From Clostridiales bacterium (lineage in GTDB: Bacteria; Bacillota; Clostridia; Christensenellales; Pumilibacteraceae): DNA of 64,000 bases. Position 1 is the stretch's first letter, and every line of letters begins with the position of its first letter. The notes under the pieces were generated by a model. The model did not search any database. It was not told the origin of the DNA and saw only the letters and a list, made by a program, of their open reading frames with translations. This document shows positions 1 through 8,489 of the stretch, piece by piece. The translations under genes and the position numbers were made by a program. The stretch covers positions 1-64,000 of the forward strand of contig DQGD01000006.1 of assembly GCA_003533505.1 (NCBI GenBank). The letters run 5' to 3'.

Positions 1-118
1 ACATAAGGTTTTATTGTTCTTAAACCTTTATTTTCCGTATTCTGCTCCGCTCAGAATGACATGAGGTTTTATTGTTCTTAAACCTTTCTTTTCCGTATTT
101 TGCTCCGCTCAGAATTAC
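1..118. repeat. Tandem fragment of dispersed intergenic repeat
   Basis: Two head-to-tail copies of a unit of about 59 bases, differing at only a few positions. Each runs from 'acat(a/g)aggttttattg' to 'gctccgctcagaat'. The same right-end sequence, with the 'ataaggttttattg' trailer, recurs near 27450 and 27730, so this is the edge of a repeat family whose main part probably lies left of the window. I see no gene in bases 1-217. Confidence 0.7.
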
Positions 119-217
119 ATGAGGATTTTGTTTCGTTATTTATCCTATCGTTTCAACGTTTTTCTTTGTTTACGAATAAAAACAACGTTAGGCATTACTT
201 GGCACTATGATGCCGAT

Positions 218-1435
218 TTATAGCTTTTTGCGGAGCATGTCGCCGGGGGAAAGCGGAACGTCGGTGTAAAGGCGCAGACGTTGTTTGACGAGGTAAGCGT
301 CGGACACGGGGACGCCGTTTTCGTCGGTCATCTTCTCTACTTTTATAATCGAATTGTGGTAGTCGCCGGGGGAAAGCGCTTCAAGCTCGTCGCCCGACTT
401 GAATCTATTACGCATTTCCACGAGCGCGCCGCCGTCGAATTTATCGAGCACCAGCGCGGTAAACTCGTAGGTCTGGCGAGGCTTGGAGGTTTCGTAGCAC
501 TGATTATCTGCGGTATCGCCAAGGTAAAAGCCGGTGCAATAGTTGCGATGCGACGGTTTTTTGAGGTCGAGCGCAAGCTCTTCCGGCAAAACGTAAGGTT
601 CGCCCTTTTCGCGGCATTTCTTCAAAATATCCAAAGCCTTGCGGTAACAATTCACGACGGAAGCCACATAGTATTCGGTCTTGACTCTGCCCTCTATCTT
701 GAAGCTGGTCACGCCGGCGTCGACCATTTTGTCGAGGTACGCGAGCATATTCATATCCTTGCTATTGAGAATATACGCGCCGCGCGAGTCCTCTTCAATC
801 GGCAGTTCGTCGTCGCGGTTTTTCTCTTTAAGCGTGTATTCCCAGCGGCAGCTTTGCGCGCACTCGCCGTGGTTGCCGTTCCTGCCGGTAAGAAAATTAC
901 TCAAAAGACAGCGTCCCGAATAGGAAATACACATTGCTCCGTGCACAAACGCTTCTATTTCGACGTCGCTCGGGATATAATCGCGGATTTTTTTAATCTC
1001 GTCGAGCGAGAGTTCTCGAGCGACTACAAGCCTTTTGAAGCCGTAGTCCACATACTCTTTTGCGGCGTACTTGTTGGTTAAATTCGCCTGAGTGCTTAGG
1101 TGCAGCGGCACCGACGGCGCGTGCTTTTTCATGAGCTCGGCTATCCCGATGTCGCTGACTATCGCTCCGTCGGGTTTAAGCTCCTCGAGATAATCCAAAA
1201 ACTCGGGCATTTTTTCAAAATCGCTCTCGTGGGCGAAAATGTTTACCGTGACGTACACTTTTTTGCCGCGAGCGTGGACGTATTCGATAGCTTCGCGCAG
1301 TCCGTCCGCGTCGAAGTTATCGGCGAACGCGCGCAAGCCGTAGTCCTTGTACGCAAGATAAACGGCGTCCGCACCGAAGTACAAAGCCGTTTTCAGTCTG
1401 TCGAAGTTTCCTGCCGGTGCAAGTAGTTCCAGCAT
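218..1435 (-). CDS. Peptidase U32 family protein, TrhP-like tRNA hydroxylation enzyme
   Basis: Protein of 405 residues starting MLELLAPAGNF. This start is chosen over an upstream in-frame ATG because AAAGGAG lies six bases before it. The U32 signature (EAFVHGAMC, about residues 161-169) is followed by further cysteines near 176, 192 and 196, which in this family are thought to hold an Fe-S cluster. U32 proteins of this type (Bacillus YrrN/YrrO, E. coli TrhP) make 5-hydroxyuridine at tRNA position 34 using prephenate. The next gene upstream on this strand is a TrmR-like methyltransferase, which performs the following step, so a role in mo5U34 formation is likely. A general 'collagenase-like protease' label would be less accurate. 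The family assignment is firm; the substrate is inferred from context. Confidence 0.85.
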   Translation of the reverse strand: MLELLAPAGNFDRLKTALYFGADAVYLAYKDYGLRAFADNFDADGLREAIEYVHARGKKVYVTVNIFAHESDFEKMPEFLDYLEELKPDGAIVSDIGIAELMKKHAPSVPLHLSTQANLTNKYAAKEYVDYGFKRLVVARELSLDEIKKIRDYIPSDVEIEAFVHGAMCISYSGRCLLSNFLTGRNGNHGECAQSCRWEYTLKEKNRDDELPIEEDSRGAYILNSKDMNMLAYLDKMVDAGVTSFKIEGRVKTEYYVASVVNCYRKALDILKKCREKGEPYVLPEELALDLKKPSHRNYCTGFYLGDTADNQCYETSKPRQTYEFTALVLDKFDGGALVEMRNRFKSGDELEALSPGDYHNSIIKVEKMTDENGVPVSDAYLVKQRLRLYTDVPLSPGDMLRKKL

Positions 1436-1533
1436 AATTACTCCTTTTTCATTCAATCTGTATTGTCGGATTGCTATTTATTGCCCGATAAAGCTTTCGG
1501 CAAGTCGCGAGGTTTATTTGCGACACTCCTCGA

Positions 1534-2178
1534 CTAACGCCGCCTGATACTGAGGCTCATTCCGTCGCCCACGGGCAATATCGACGTGGTAAGCTCGGGG
1601 TCGGAGCAAATCGCGGCCAGAAACGCGTCGAGCCCGTGCACGATTGTCGATTTACTCTTTTGCGTTTCGCGCTCGCCCGTCACCATGCCGTTCCACAGCA
1701 CGTTGTCGCAGAGCAGCACGCCGCCGGGCTTGAGCATGCGCATTATGTGCGGCAAAAACTCGATATACCGCGTTTTGGGTCCGTCCATGAACACGAAGTC
1801 ATATTGCCCCATCGCCATCGGCAGGATTTCGGAGGCATCGCCGGCAAAGAACGTCACGCGCGGTAACAGCCCGGCGCGGTCGAGGTAGCATTTTGCCCTC
1901 TCGATAAGCTCCTCTTTGATTTCGATTGTGTATACATGCTTGCCGCCGCTGCGCAGAATAAGCTGAGTACTGTAGCCTATCGCAGTGCCGATTTCCAAAG
2001 TTTTTTCGGGGCGCGTAAGCATTACGATTTGTCGCAGGAACGCCGCGGACTCGGGGAGCAGCACGGGGACGTAATGCTCGTCGGCGAACGCCAGCATTTC
2101 CTTTAAGACGGGGTCGGTTTCCTTCATAAGATGCTCGCGAATGTACGCCGACTCTCCGCTCGGGGTCTTGAACGGCAT
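1534..2178 (-). CDS. Class I SAM-dependent O-methyltransferase, TrmR-like
   Basis: 214 residues with the Rossmann SAM-binding motif LEIGTAIGYS at 61-70, an acidic metal/substrate loop MDGPKTRY at 131-138 and DNVLW at 158-162, all typical of cation-dependent O-methyltransferases of the catechol-OMT/YrrM type. Bacillus YrrM (TrmR) methylates 5-hydroxyuridine-34 of tRNA to 5-methoxyuridine and is encoded beside U32 proteins, as here. The start codon lies three bases after the RNase J stop without a strong Shine-Dalgarno, which suggests translational coupling to rnj. The tRNA substrate is inferred from this neighbourhood; a small-molecule substrate cannot be excluded. Confidence 0.8.
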   Translation of the reverse strand: MPFKTPSGESAYIREHLMKETDPVLKEMLAFADEHYVPVLLPESAAFLRQIVMLTRPEKTLEIGTAIGYSTQLILRSGGKHVYTIEIKEELIERAKCYLDRAGLLPRVTFFAGDASEILPMAMGQYDFVFMDGPKTRYIEFLPHIMRMLKPGGVLLCDNVLWNGMVTGERETQKSKSTIVHGLDAFLAAICSDPELTTSILPVGDGMSLSIRRR

Positions 2179-2181
2179 AGC

Positions 2182-3855
2182 TCAGTTTTCCATTATTATG
2201 GGGACAATCATCGGGTTGCGGCGAGTGCGCTTGAAGAACAGATTTTTAAGTTCCTTTTTTACCTGATTCTTGACCGCCGTCCAATCGCCCACGCCCTTAA
2301 GGTCGATACTCTCCAGCGCGCGCTTGGTGACTTCTTTTGCCTCGGCAAGCAGCGCTTCCGATTCGTCCTTGCTGTACATAAATCCGCGCGAAGTGATGTC
2401 CACGCCGTAAATCTCGCCTGAGAGCGAGTTGACGCCGATGACCGCCACAAGCATACCCTCTTCGGCAAGGTGCTTGCGGTCCCTGAGCACGACGCTTCCC
2501 ACGTCGCCTACGCCCAGACCGTCGACGAGCAAACAGCCCGAGGGCACGTTATCGCCGATGCGTATAGAGTTTTTCGTGACTTCGACTACGTTACCGATGT
2601 CGGTGATTACGATATTGGTAGGCGGAGTGCCCATTTTGACGGCAAGCTCGGCGTGCTTTTGGAGGTGACGGCGCTCGCCGTGCACGGGGATAAAGAATTT
2701 TGGCTTTATCAGCGAGTGCATCAGCTTGATTTCGTCCTGGCAAGCGTGACCCGAGGCGTGAATTTCGGCAAGGCTCTCATAGATTACCTTGGCGCCGCGG
2801 CGGTACAGGTTGTTGATTACGTTGTACACCATGCGCTCGTTACCCGGAATAGGCGACGCGGAAATGATTACCGTGTCGTTATAGCCGATAGTGACCTTGT
2901 TGAATTCATCTGAAGCGATACGAGTGAGCGCGCTCATCGGCTCGCCCTGGCTGCCGGTGGTGATAATACAGAGGTTCTTGTCCTCTTCCTTGTTGATTTG
3001 TTCGATGTCGATAATGTTGTTCTTGTCGAGCTTGAGTTCGCCGATTTTGGTTGCGCACTCGACAATGTTTATCATGCTTCTGCCGCCGAACGCGACCTTG
3101 CGCTTGTACTTTCTGGCGATGTCGACGATTTGCTGCAATCTGTGAATGTTCGACGCGAAAGTCGCCACGAAAATACGCCTGTCGGCGTTCTCGGCAAAGA
3201 TGTGGTTGAGCGACGCGCCGACGTTGGACTCGCTCATCGACGAGCCGGGGCGCTCGATGTTCGTGCTCTCGCACATCATCAGCAGTACGCCTTTGCTGCC
3301 GATTTCGGAAATGCGGCGCAGATCGATAAGGTTGCCGTCGATAGGCGTGAAGTCGACCTTAAAGTCGCCCGAATGAAACACGACGCCTATCGGGGTGGTT
3401 ATGGACAGCGCGCAGCTGCCTGCAATCGAGTGGCTGACCTTGACGAACTCCACCTTGAAGTTATCGCCTAAAGAGACCACGCTCTTGGATTTTACCACGT
3501 TGAGGTTACCCTCCACCTTTTGCTCGCGGAGCTTGGCGTCGACGAGCGCAAGGGTGAGTTTGGTGCCGTAAACGGGCACGTTCAAGTCCTTCAAAATGTA
3601 GGGCAACGCGCCTATGTGGTCCTCGTGACCGTGAGTGAGCACTATGCCCTTCACCTTCTCTTTGTTCGCGAGAAGATAGGTTATGTCGGGGATAACCAAA
3701 TCGATGCCCGGCATGTCGCTGTCGGGGAAAGTGCAGCCGCAGTCGATGACGATTATTTCGTCGCCGTACTGAAGCGCAGTCATGTTTTTACCGATTTCAC
3801 CCACGCCGCCTATAAAAATAACCTTAAGCGCGGCTTCATCAAAACTTTGTCGCAA
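2182..3855 (-). CDS. rnj: Ribonuclease J
   Basis: 557 residues. A metallo-beta-lactamase fold carries the zinc motif HGHEDH at 75-80. The beta-CASP domain is interrupted and resumed as in RNase J (GEPMSALTRIA, SASPIPGNE, HASGHACQ), followed by the RNase J C-terminal domain. RNase J is a 5'-3' exonuclease and endonuclease central to mRNA decay and rRNA maturation in Gram-positive bacteria. Length matches RNase J1/J2 (about 555). One copy is present in the window, and RNase G/E lies at 28-29.6 kb. It is first in a likely operon with the TrmR- and TrhP-like genes and has its own promoter about 120 bases upstream. Confidence 0.95.
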   Translation of the reverse strand: MRQSFDEAALKVIFIGGVGEIGKNMTALQYGDEIIVIDCGCTFPDSDMPGIDLVIPDITYLLANKEKVKGIVLTHGHEDHIGALPYILKDLNVPVYGTKLTLALVDAKLREQKVEGNLNVVKSKSVVSLGDNFKVEFVKVSHSIAGSCALSITTPIGVVFHSGDFKVDFTPIDGNLIDLRRISEIGSKGVLLMMCESTNIERPGSSMSESNVGASLNHIFAENADRRIFVATFASNIHRLQQIVDIARKYKRKVAFGGRSMINIVECATKIGELKLDKNNIIDIEQINKEEDKNLCIITTGSQGEPMSALTRIASDEFNKVTIGYNDTVIISASPIPGNERMVYNVINNLYRRGAKVIYESLAEIHASGHACQDEIKLMHSLIKPKFFIPVHGERRHLQKHAELAVKMGTPPTNIVITDIGNVVEVTKNSIRIGDNVPSGCLLVDGLGVGDVGSVVLRDRKHLAEEGMLVAVIGVNSLSGEIYGVDITSRGFMYSKDESEALLAEAKEVTKRALESIDLKGVGDWTAVKNQVKKELKNLFFKRTRRNPMIVPIIMEN

Positions 3856-3977
3856 AATTAGCCTCCGTCAATAATAGATTAAAATATATTATGCAACACC
3901 GCGTGAAAGCACGCTACGCAAGCTCGGCGCAGGTTCGTTCCTCCAAAGGTATTGCTTTAATTCAAGTTTCCTAATCT

Positions 3978-4006
3978 ATTATACTAGGTTTTTGCAAAAA
4001 AGACAA
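3978..4006 (-). promoter_or_regulatory. Sigma-A type promoter of rnj
   Basis: On the minus strand, TTGTCT (4006-4001), a 17-base spacer, then TATAAT (3983-3978). Predicted start is near 3971, giving a leader of about 115 bases before rnj. The leader includes a GC-rich stretch that may fold. Confidence 0.7.
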
Positions 4007-4011
4007 TCGTT

Positions 4012-5007
4012 TTATATACCGGTTTGAAATATTTTATCGTTTTTATCGACGTAATCGCCCGTATTCGTCCAAAGCTCGGGCAAGTCTACGACAAAATCCG
4101 CGCCGATGATGCTGAATTTATGCCGCCCTGTCACGAGCGCGCCGTCCAATACCACGCAGTCGGCGATTTCCGCGCTCGAAGCGACGCGAGCGCCCTCGCC
4201 TATTATCGAATCGAACGCGCCGCCCACCGTCACCGCCGAGTTCGACACGAGACTGCCGCCCTTCAATGCCGAGGCGTAACGCTCGGAGCTAAACGACGGC
4301 ACGCTAGGATAAAAACCGCCGTCCTTCATAAAGAAATTCGCCTTGTAGTAGCTAAGTTTGTCGCCGATGTCGCACCAATAGTCGCGATGGACGAACGCTT
4401 TTATTCTGCCTGCCGCCACGAGCGAGGGGAACAAGTCGCGCGAAAAGTCGAATTTGACTCCGCGCGGCACCTCTTCGAGCACGCTTTTATTCATGACGTA
4501 CACCCCGGCGTTGACCAGATTGCCGTACTCGAGCGTGTCGGGCTTTTCGATAAAGCCGTTTATCGTGCCGTCCTCAGCCGCGTTCACCACGCCGTACAGC
4601 CGCGGATTTTGCACGGCAGAGCACGCCATGGTCACGTCCGCGCCGCCGCGAAAATGAAAGTCGAGCATTTTGTCGAGATCGATATTGCTGAGCGCGTCGC
4701 CGCTCGCCACGACAAAAACGTCGTCGAGGCAGTCCTCGGCGTTTTTGACCGCGCCTGCCGTCCCCAGAGGCTCGGTTTCCAGCTTGAAACGGCAACTTAT
4801 GCCCTTATAACCCGAAACGAAATCCCTGACGACTTCGGGAAGATAGCCGAGCGTGAATACCAAATCGGTGAAACCGTAGCGGACGAGCCACGCCACCACA
4901 TAATCGAGCATCGGAACGTTTGCGATTTTCAGCATCGGTTTCGGGACGGAATCGGTAAGGGGTCGTAGCCTCGAGCCGAAGCCGCCGGCAAGTACTATTG
5001 CGTTCAT
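4012..5007 (-). CDS. Sugar-1-phosphate nucleotidyltransferase
   Basis: 331 residues. The N-terminal domain begins MNAIVLAGGFGSRLRPLT, the nucleotide-binding G-G-x-G-x-R-L-x-P-L-T signature, followed by PKPM with the conserved lysine (about residues 7-26). The NTP-transferase domain covers roughly 1-225, and residues 240-320 are hexapeptide-like (left-handed beta helix remnant), as in mannose-1-phosphate guanylyltransferase or glucose-1-phosphate adenylyl/thymidylyltransferase relatives. It would activate a hexose phosphate for glycan or capsule synthesis. GGAG lies six bases before the ATG. No glycan cluster surrounds it, so nucleotide and sugar specificity cannot be assigned. Confidence 0.85.
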   Translation of the reverse strand: MNAIVLAGGFGSRLRPLTDSVPKPMLKIANVPMLDYVVAWLVRYGFTDLVFTLGYLPEVVRDFVSGYKGISCRFKLETEPLGTAGAVKNAEDCLDDVFVVASGDALSNIDLDKMLDFHFRGGADVTMACSAVQNPRLYGVVNAAEDGTINGFIEKPDTLEYGNLVNAGVYVMNKSVLEEVPRGVKFDFSRDLFPSLVAAGRIKAFVHRDYWCDIGDKLSYYKANFFMKDGGFYPSVPSFSSERYASALKGGSLVSNSAVTVGGAFDSIIGEGARVASSAEIADCVVLDGALVTGRHKFSIIGADFVVDLPELWTNTGDYVDKNDKIFQTGI

Positions 5008-5165
5008 GTGTTTCTCCGTTTTTTTTCGTTTTTTTCAGTATTCCCTGCTTTATCGGCGATTATTACGCGCGCTACGGTATAGAAAAAGCGGAGAGCGACG
5101 TGACATCGTTTCGCTTTCCGCTTTTAGCTGTTTTTTATTGTTTTCCGTTTCGGGAAGTTATTGTT

Positions 5166-7496
5166 TTATTGTATTTCCACTGTGTAAACCGCAGGAAGTA
5201 AGCCGTCGGCGGTTGCGATAAGGCGAAGCGCGCCGCTTGTTTTTCCCGTTTTCACGGCTACTCCTATTCTGCCGGCGCGCATTTTCCGCGTGGGCGAAAA
5301 CAGCGAGCCGTGGTCGGAAACGTCCGAGCCGGTGGAATACACTCTGCCTGCTCCCTCGGCGAGAAAATCCACTACCGCCGAGCAATCGGGCACCTCTATT
5401 CCGTTCTCGTCGACGACGTAACAATCGAATATCGCGATATCTTTTCCGTTAGCCTTGACGTCGGGATTCTGAAGCTCGAGCATAAGTCTGTGCGGCTTAC
5501 CTGCGGTCACGCGTTTGTCACGCGCAGCTTCCTTGCCGCCGATGTACGCAACCGCTTCGATATAGCCGGGAGCATACGGTACTTCCCATTCGCCGTGCCC
5601 GTGCTTTTCGAGTTTTCGGCGTCCTTGTAATTTCCCGTTGTGGAAAAGTTCTACCTCGTCGCAATTCGTGTATGCGACTACCTTAATCGGCATACCCTCG
5701 AACCCCTCAAAATTCCAATGCGGCAGGAGGTGCACCATGGGTTCGCTCGTCCAATGAGATTTGTTCTGGTAGAATGCGTCTTTCTTCTGCATAAAGAGGT
5801 CGATTGCTCCGCTCTGCGAGCACACGCGCGGCCAGACCGCTTCGCCGCGATGCTCGAAAGCTATCCATTGATAGCCGCCGAGCAACCAATCGTTACCGTC
5901 TAAGAATTTCCAGGTAAATTCGCGTCCCTTGAAGTCGGCGGATGAATCGCGGTCGTATGCCGGCAGGTAGCCGCGAGCGGCATCGTCGCCGAAATACCAG
6001 CCGCGAGTAGTGCCCGTGGCGCAGCATTCGGAAGCGAAAACCGCTTTATCGGGGTACTTGCGGTGAAGCCCCTCGTAGGTGCTCCAATTATAGTTTATGC
6101 CGATGGCGTCGAGCTCGTCGTAGACGGTGGCTTTTTCGGGCGTAAAGCTGACGGCGGACATTATCGTGCGCGAGTCGTCGAGCTTACGAACAAGGCTAAT
6201 CAGCGAGCGGCAAATGCGTCTGCCCTTTTCCGTGGCGTGAAACGGCTCTTCGTTGCCTACCGACCAGAAAAATACGCTCGGACGGTTGCGGTCGCGGCGG
6301 ACGAGCGCGCGAAGCTGCTCTCTGCCCTCGTCGGTGGATTCGAACCAGCGCGTTTCGTCCATGACGATAAAGCCGTTTTCGTCCAGCGCGTCCATAAGCG
6401 CCTCTGCCTGCATGTAGTGGCTGGTGCGATAGCCGTTTGCGCCCATTTCTTTCATGAGCCGCACTTTGTGGCGGTGAATATTGTCGGGTACGGCTTTGCC
6501 GGTAAGTCCGCAGTCGGCGTGACCGCACACGCCCTTTATCTTATAATACCTGCCGTTTATGAACATTCCCTTGTCGGGGTCGAGGACGTAATAGCGCAAG
6601 CCGAAGCGCGTGACGTACTCGTCGATTTCGCTCCCTCCGACGTACAGTTTCGTCACCGCGCGGTAAAGATTCGGCTCGTCCGGGCTCCACAGCTTCACAT
6701 TCGTAAGGCTTTCGTTAAGCTTGACTTCCGTGATTTCGCCTGCCACTGCCGAAACCGTCTTTTCTGCGCTTATCACATCATTTCCATTTTGGTCAACTAT
6801 TGTAACGACGGTTTTGACGCGCTTTTGCTTTGCTCCGTCGTTGCGGATTTCCACGTTTATCGGCACGAGCCAGCTGTCGTCCGGCTGATGTTCTGGCTTA
6901 ACGAACACGCCCCAACGCTCGACGGACACGAGCTCGGTCTTTTCCAGCCACACGCTGCGGTAAATGCCGCCGCCCTCGTACCACCAACCCTCGTGCTCGT
7001 CGGTATTGACGTAGACGGCAAGCGTGTTTTCGCGCTCGAATTCCGCATAGTCGGTTATGTCGACCTCGAAGCTCGTGTAACCGCAAAAGTTGTGTTTCAT
7101 GAGGCAGCCGTTGAGATAGACTGTCGCATGCACTGCAACACCCTCGAAAAACAGAGTGAGCCGCTTGCTTTTATCGGCTTTGTCAAGAGTGAACTTCTTT
7201 ATATACCAGGCATTTTCATACGGCAAAAAGCCCCACGCCGGGTTGTACTTTTTGTCGGGTAATCCCTCGATAATATAGTCGTGCGGAAGGTCGACTTTCT
7301 CCCACTTCTCGCTCTTGTGTTCGCGCTCGGTGGTGTACGGGTCTACTGCCGCAAAGTAGTCCTTTGCTGCCGGTCCGAGGTGGTAGCGTTCGGTTTTCGC
7401 GCCCATATACGCCACGCCCTTGTATGCCGGGAGCGGATAGTCAAGGTCGCCGCGATGGAACAGCCAGCCCTCGTCGTAATTTATTCTTTCTCTCAT
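5166..7496 (-). CDS. Glycoside hydrolase family 2 protein (beta-galactosidase/glucuronidase type)
   Basis: 776 residues without a signal peptide, so probably cytoplasmic. Order of domains: GH2 sugar-binding jelly roll (about 1-190), immunoglobulin-like domain (200-300), TIM barrel (305-590) and C-terminal beta-sandwich domains (595-776) as in long GH2 enzymes. The acid/base is E416 in SVGNEEP and the nucleophile is E490 in VFASECCA. The likely reaction is retaining hydrolysis of a terminal beta-galactoside or beta-glucuronide; substrate cannot be read from sequence. GGAGAG precedes the ATG, and a strong promoter lies 60-90 bases upstream. The gene stands alone without an adjacent transporter. 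Confidence 0.9.
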   Translation of the reverse strand: MRERINYDEGWLFHRGDLDYPLPAYKGVAYMGAKTERYHLGPAAKDYFAAVDPYTTEREHKSEKWEKVDLPHDYIIEGLPDKKYNPAWGFLPYENAWYIKKFTLDKADKSKRLTLFFEGVAVHATVYLNGCLMKHNFCGYTSFEVDITDYAEFERENTLAVYVNTDEHEGWWYEGGGIYRSVWLEKTELVSVERWGVFVKPEHQPDDSWLVPINVEIRNDGAKQKRVKTVVTIVDQNGNDVISAEKTVSAVAGEITEVKLNESLTNVKLWSPDEPNLYRAVTKLYVGGSEIDEYVTRFGLRYYVLDPDKGMFINGRYYKIKGVCGHADCGLTGKAVPDNIHRHKVRLMKEMGANGYRTSHYMQAEALMDALDENGFIVMDETRWFESTDEGREQLRALVRRDRNRPSVFFWSVGNEEPFHATEKGRRICRSLISLVRKLDDSRTIMSAVSFTPEKATVYDELDAIGINYNWSTYEGLHRKYPDKAVFASECCATGTTRGWYFGDDAARGYLPAYDRDSSADFKGREFTWKFLDGNDWLLGGYQWIAFEHRGEAVWPRVCSQSGAIDLFMQKKDAFYQNKSHWTSEPMVHLLPHWNFEGFEGMPIKVVAYTNCDEVELFHNGKLQGRRKLEKHGHGEWEVPYAPGYIEAVAYIGGKEAARDKRVTAGKPHRLMLELQNPDVKANGKDIAIFDCYVVDENGIEVPDCSAVVDFLAEGAGRVYSTGSDVSDHGSLFSPTRKMRAGRIGVAVKTGKTSGALRLIATADGLLPAVYTVEIQ

Positions 7497-7557
7497 GCTT
7501 CTCTCCGTATTTTTTTATGGCTTAGCGGCAAGGTCTGCCGCATTTACTTACGGTTAA

Positions 7558-7586
7558 ATTATAGCCGTCCTTTATTTATTCGTCAA
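7558..7586 (-). promoter_or_regulatory. Promoter of the GH2 glycosidase gene
   Basis: Minus strand TTGACG (7586-7581), 17-base spacer, TATAAT (7563-7558). The short leader contains an inverted repeat, GCGGCA/TGCCGC near 7525-7541, which may be an operator or an RNA hairpin. The 7497-7757 gap otherwise holds the divergent hypB promoter. Confidence 0.75.
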
Positions 7587-7688
7587 CGCCGCTCGGGCAA
7601 AATGCCGTTTCATAATCGGTTTTTGCTATAATTTAATCGTTTATTACTGCTTTATGCCGAAATCCGAGTGAAAATTTTTGCTTCGGTA

Positions 7689-7718
7689 TTGACAATCGCA
7701 TACCTGAGGTGATATAAT
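7689..7718 (+). promoter_or_regulatory. Promoter of the hypB-oxidoreductase-hypA operon
   Basis: TTGACA (7689-7694), 18-base spacer, TATAAT (7713-7718): consensus boxes. The leader is about 30 bases, with GAGGG before the hypB start. Constitutive strength is suggested; no operator is evident. Confidence 0.8.
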
Positions 7719-7757
7719 CGCAGTATAAAAAACGCATACTTAATACGCGAGGGTAAA

Positions 7758-8429
7758 ATGGAAAAGGTACGGATTATAGAAATTAAAAAGAGCGTATTCG
7801 AAGACAACGGCAAGGAAGCGGACGAGCTCCGCGCGGAGCTTAAACGCAAGGGAGTTTTCCTTCTCAACGTCATGTCGTCGCCGGGAAGCGGCAAGACTAC
7901 TACGCTGGTACGCACAATCAACCTTATAAAGGACAAGCTGCGCGTCGCCGTAATGGAAGCGGACATAGACTCCGACGTTGACGCGGTGAGAGTTGCCGAA
8001 GAAACCGGCGTAAAGTCCGTGCAACTGCACACCGGCGGCATGTGCCATCTCGACGCGGAAATGACAAAGCAGGGCTTGGACGGGCTCGACCTCGATTCCG
8101 TCGACCTTGCGATACTCGAAAACGTAGGCAATCTCGTCTGCCCTGCCGAGTTCGACACGGGAGCCACGAAAAACTGCATGATTTTGTCCGTTCCCGAAGG
8201 GCACGACAAGCCGCTGAAGTATCCGCTGATGTTCGAGGTTTGCGACCTCGTGCTAGTCAATAAAATCGACGTTTTGCCCTACTTCGACTTCGATATGGAC
8301 AAGTGCCGCGAGTACGTCCGCCGCCGCAATCCGAAAGCGGAAATTATCCCGATTTCCGCAAAGACCGGCGAGGGCGTGGACAGATTTGCCGCGTGGATAT
8401 TAAAGGAAGTCGCCGCTCAAAAGAAGTAA
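7758..8429 (+). CDS. hypB: Nickel-insertion GTPase HypB
   Basis: 223 residues of the SIMIBI GTPase family. P-loop SPGSGKTTT at about 41-49, the conserved GGMCHLDA metal/dimer motif (about residue 94 onward), ENVGNLVCP switch region and NKID base-recognition motif near 180. HypB hydrolyses GTP to deliver nickel to [NiFe] hydrogenase large subunits with HypA. The N-terminal CxxCGC or histidine-rich nickel store found in some HypB proteins is absent. No hydrogenase structural genes or hypCDEF occur in the window; instead a large flavo-iron-sulfur oxidoreductase lies between hypB and hypA. Confidence 0.93.
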   Translation: MEKVRIIEIKKSVFEDNGKEADELRAELKRKGVFLLNVMSSPGSGKTTTLVRTINLIKDKLRVAVMEADIDSDVDAVRVAEETGVKSVQLHTGGMCHLDAEMTKQGLDGLDLDSVDLAILENVGNLVCPAEFDTGATKNCMILSVPEGHDKPLKYPLMFEVCDLVLVNKIDVLPYFDFDMDKCREYVRRRNPKAEIIPISAKTGEGVDRFAAWILKEVAAQKK

Positions 8430-8489
8430 TCCCGTTAGTTTTATCAGGTAAAAAACAAATCAGAAAAAGCTGTCAAGAGGTATATATCC

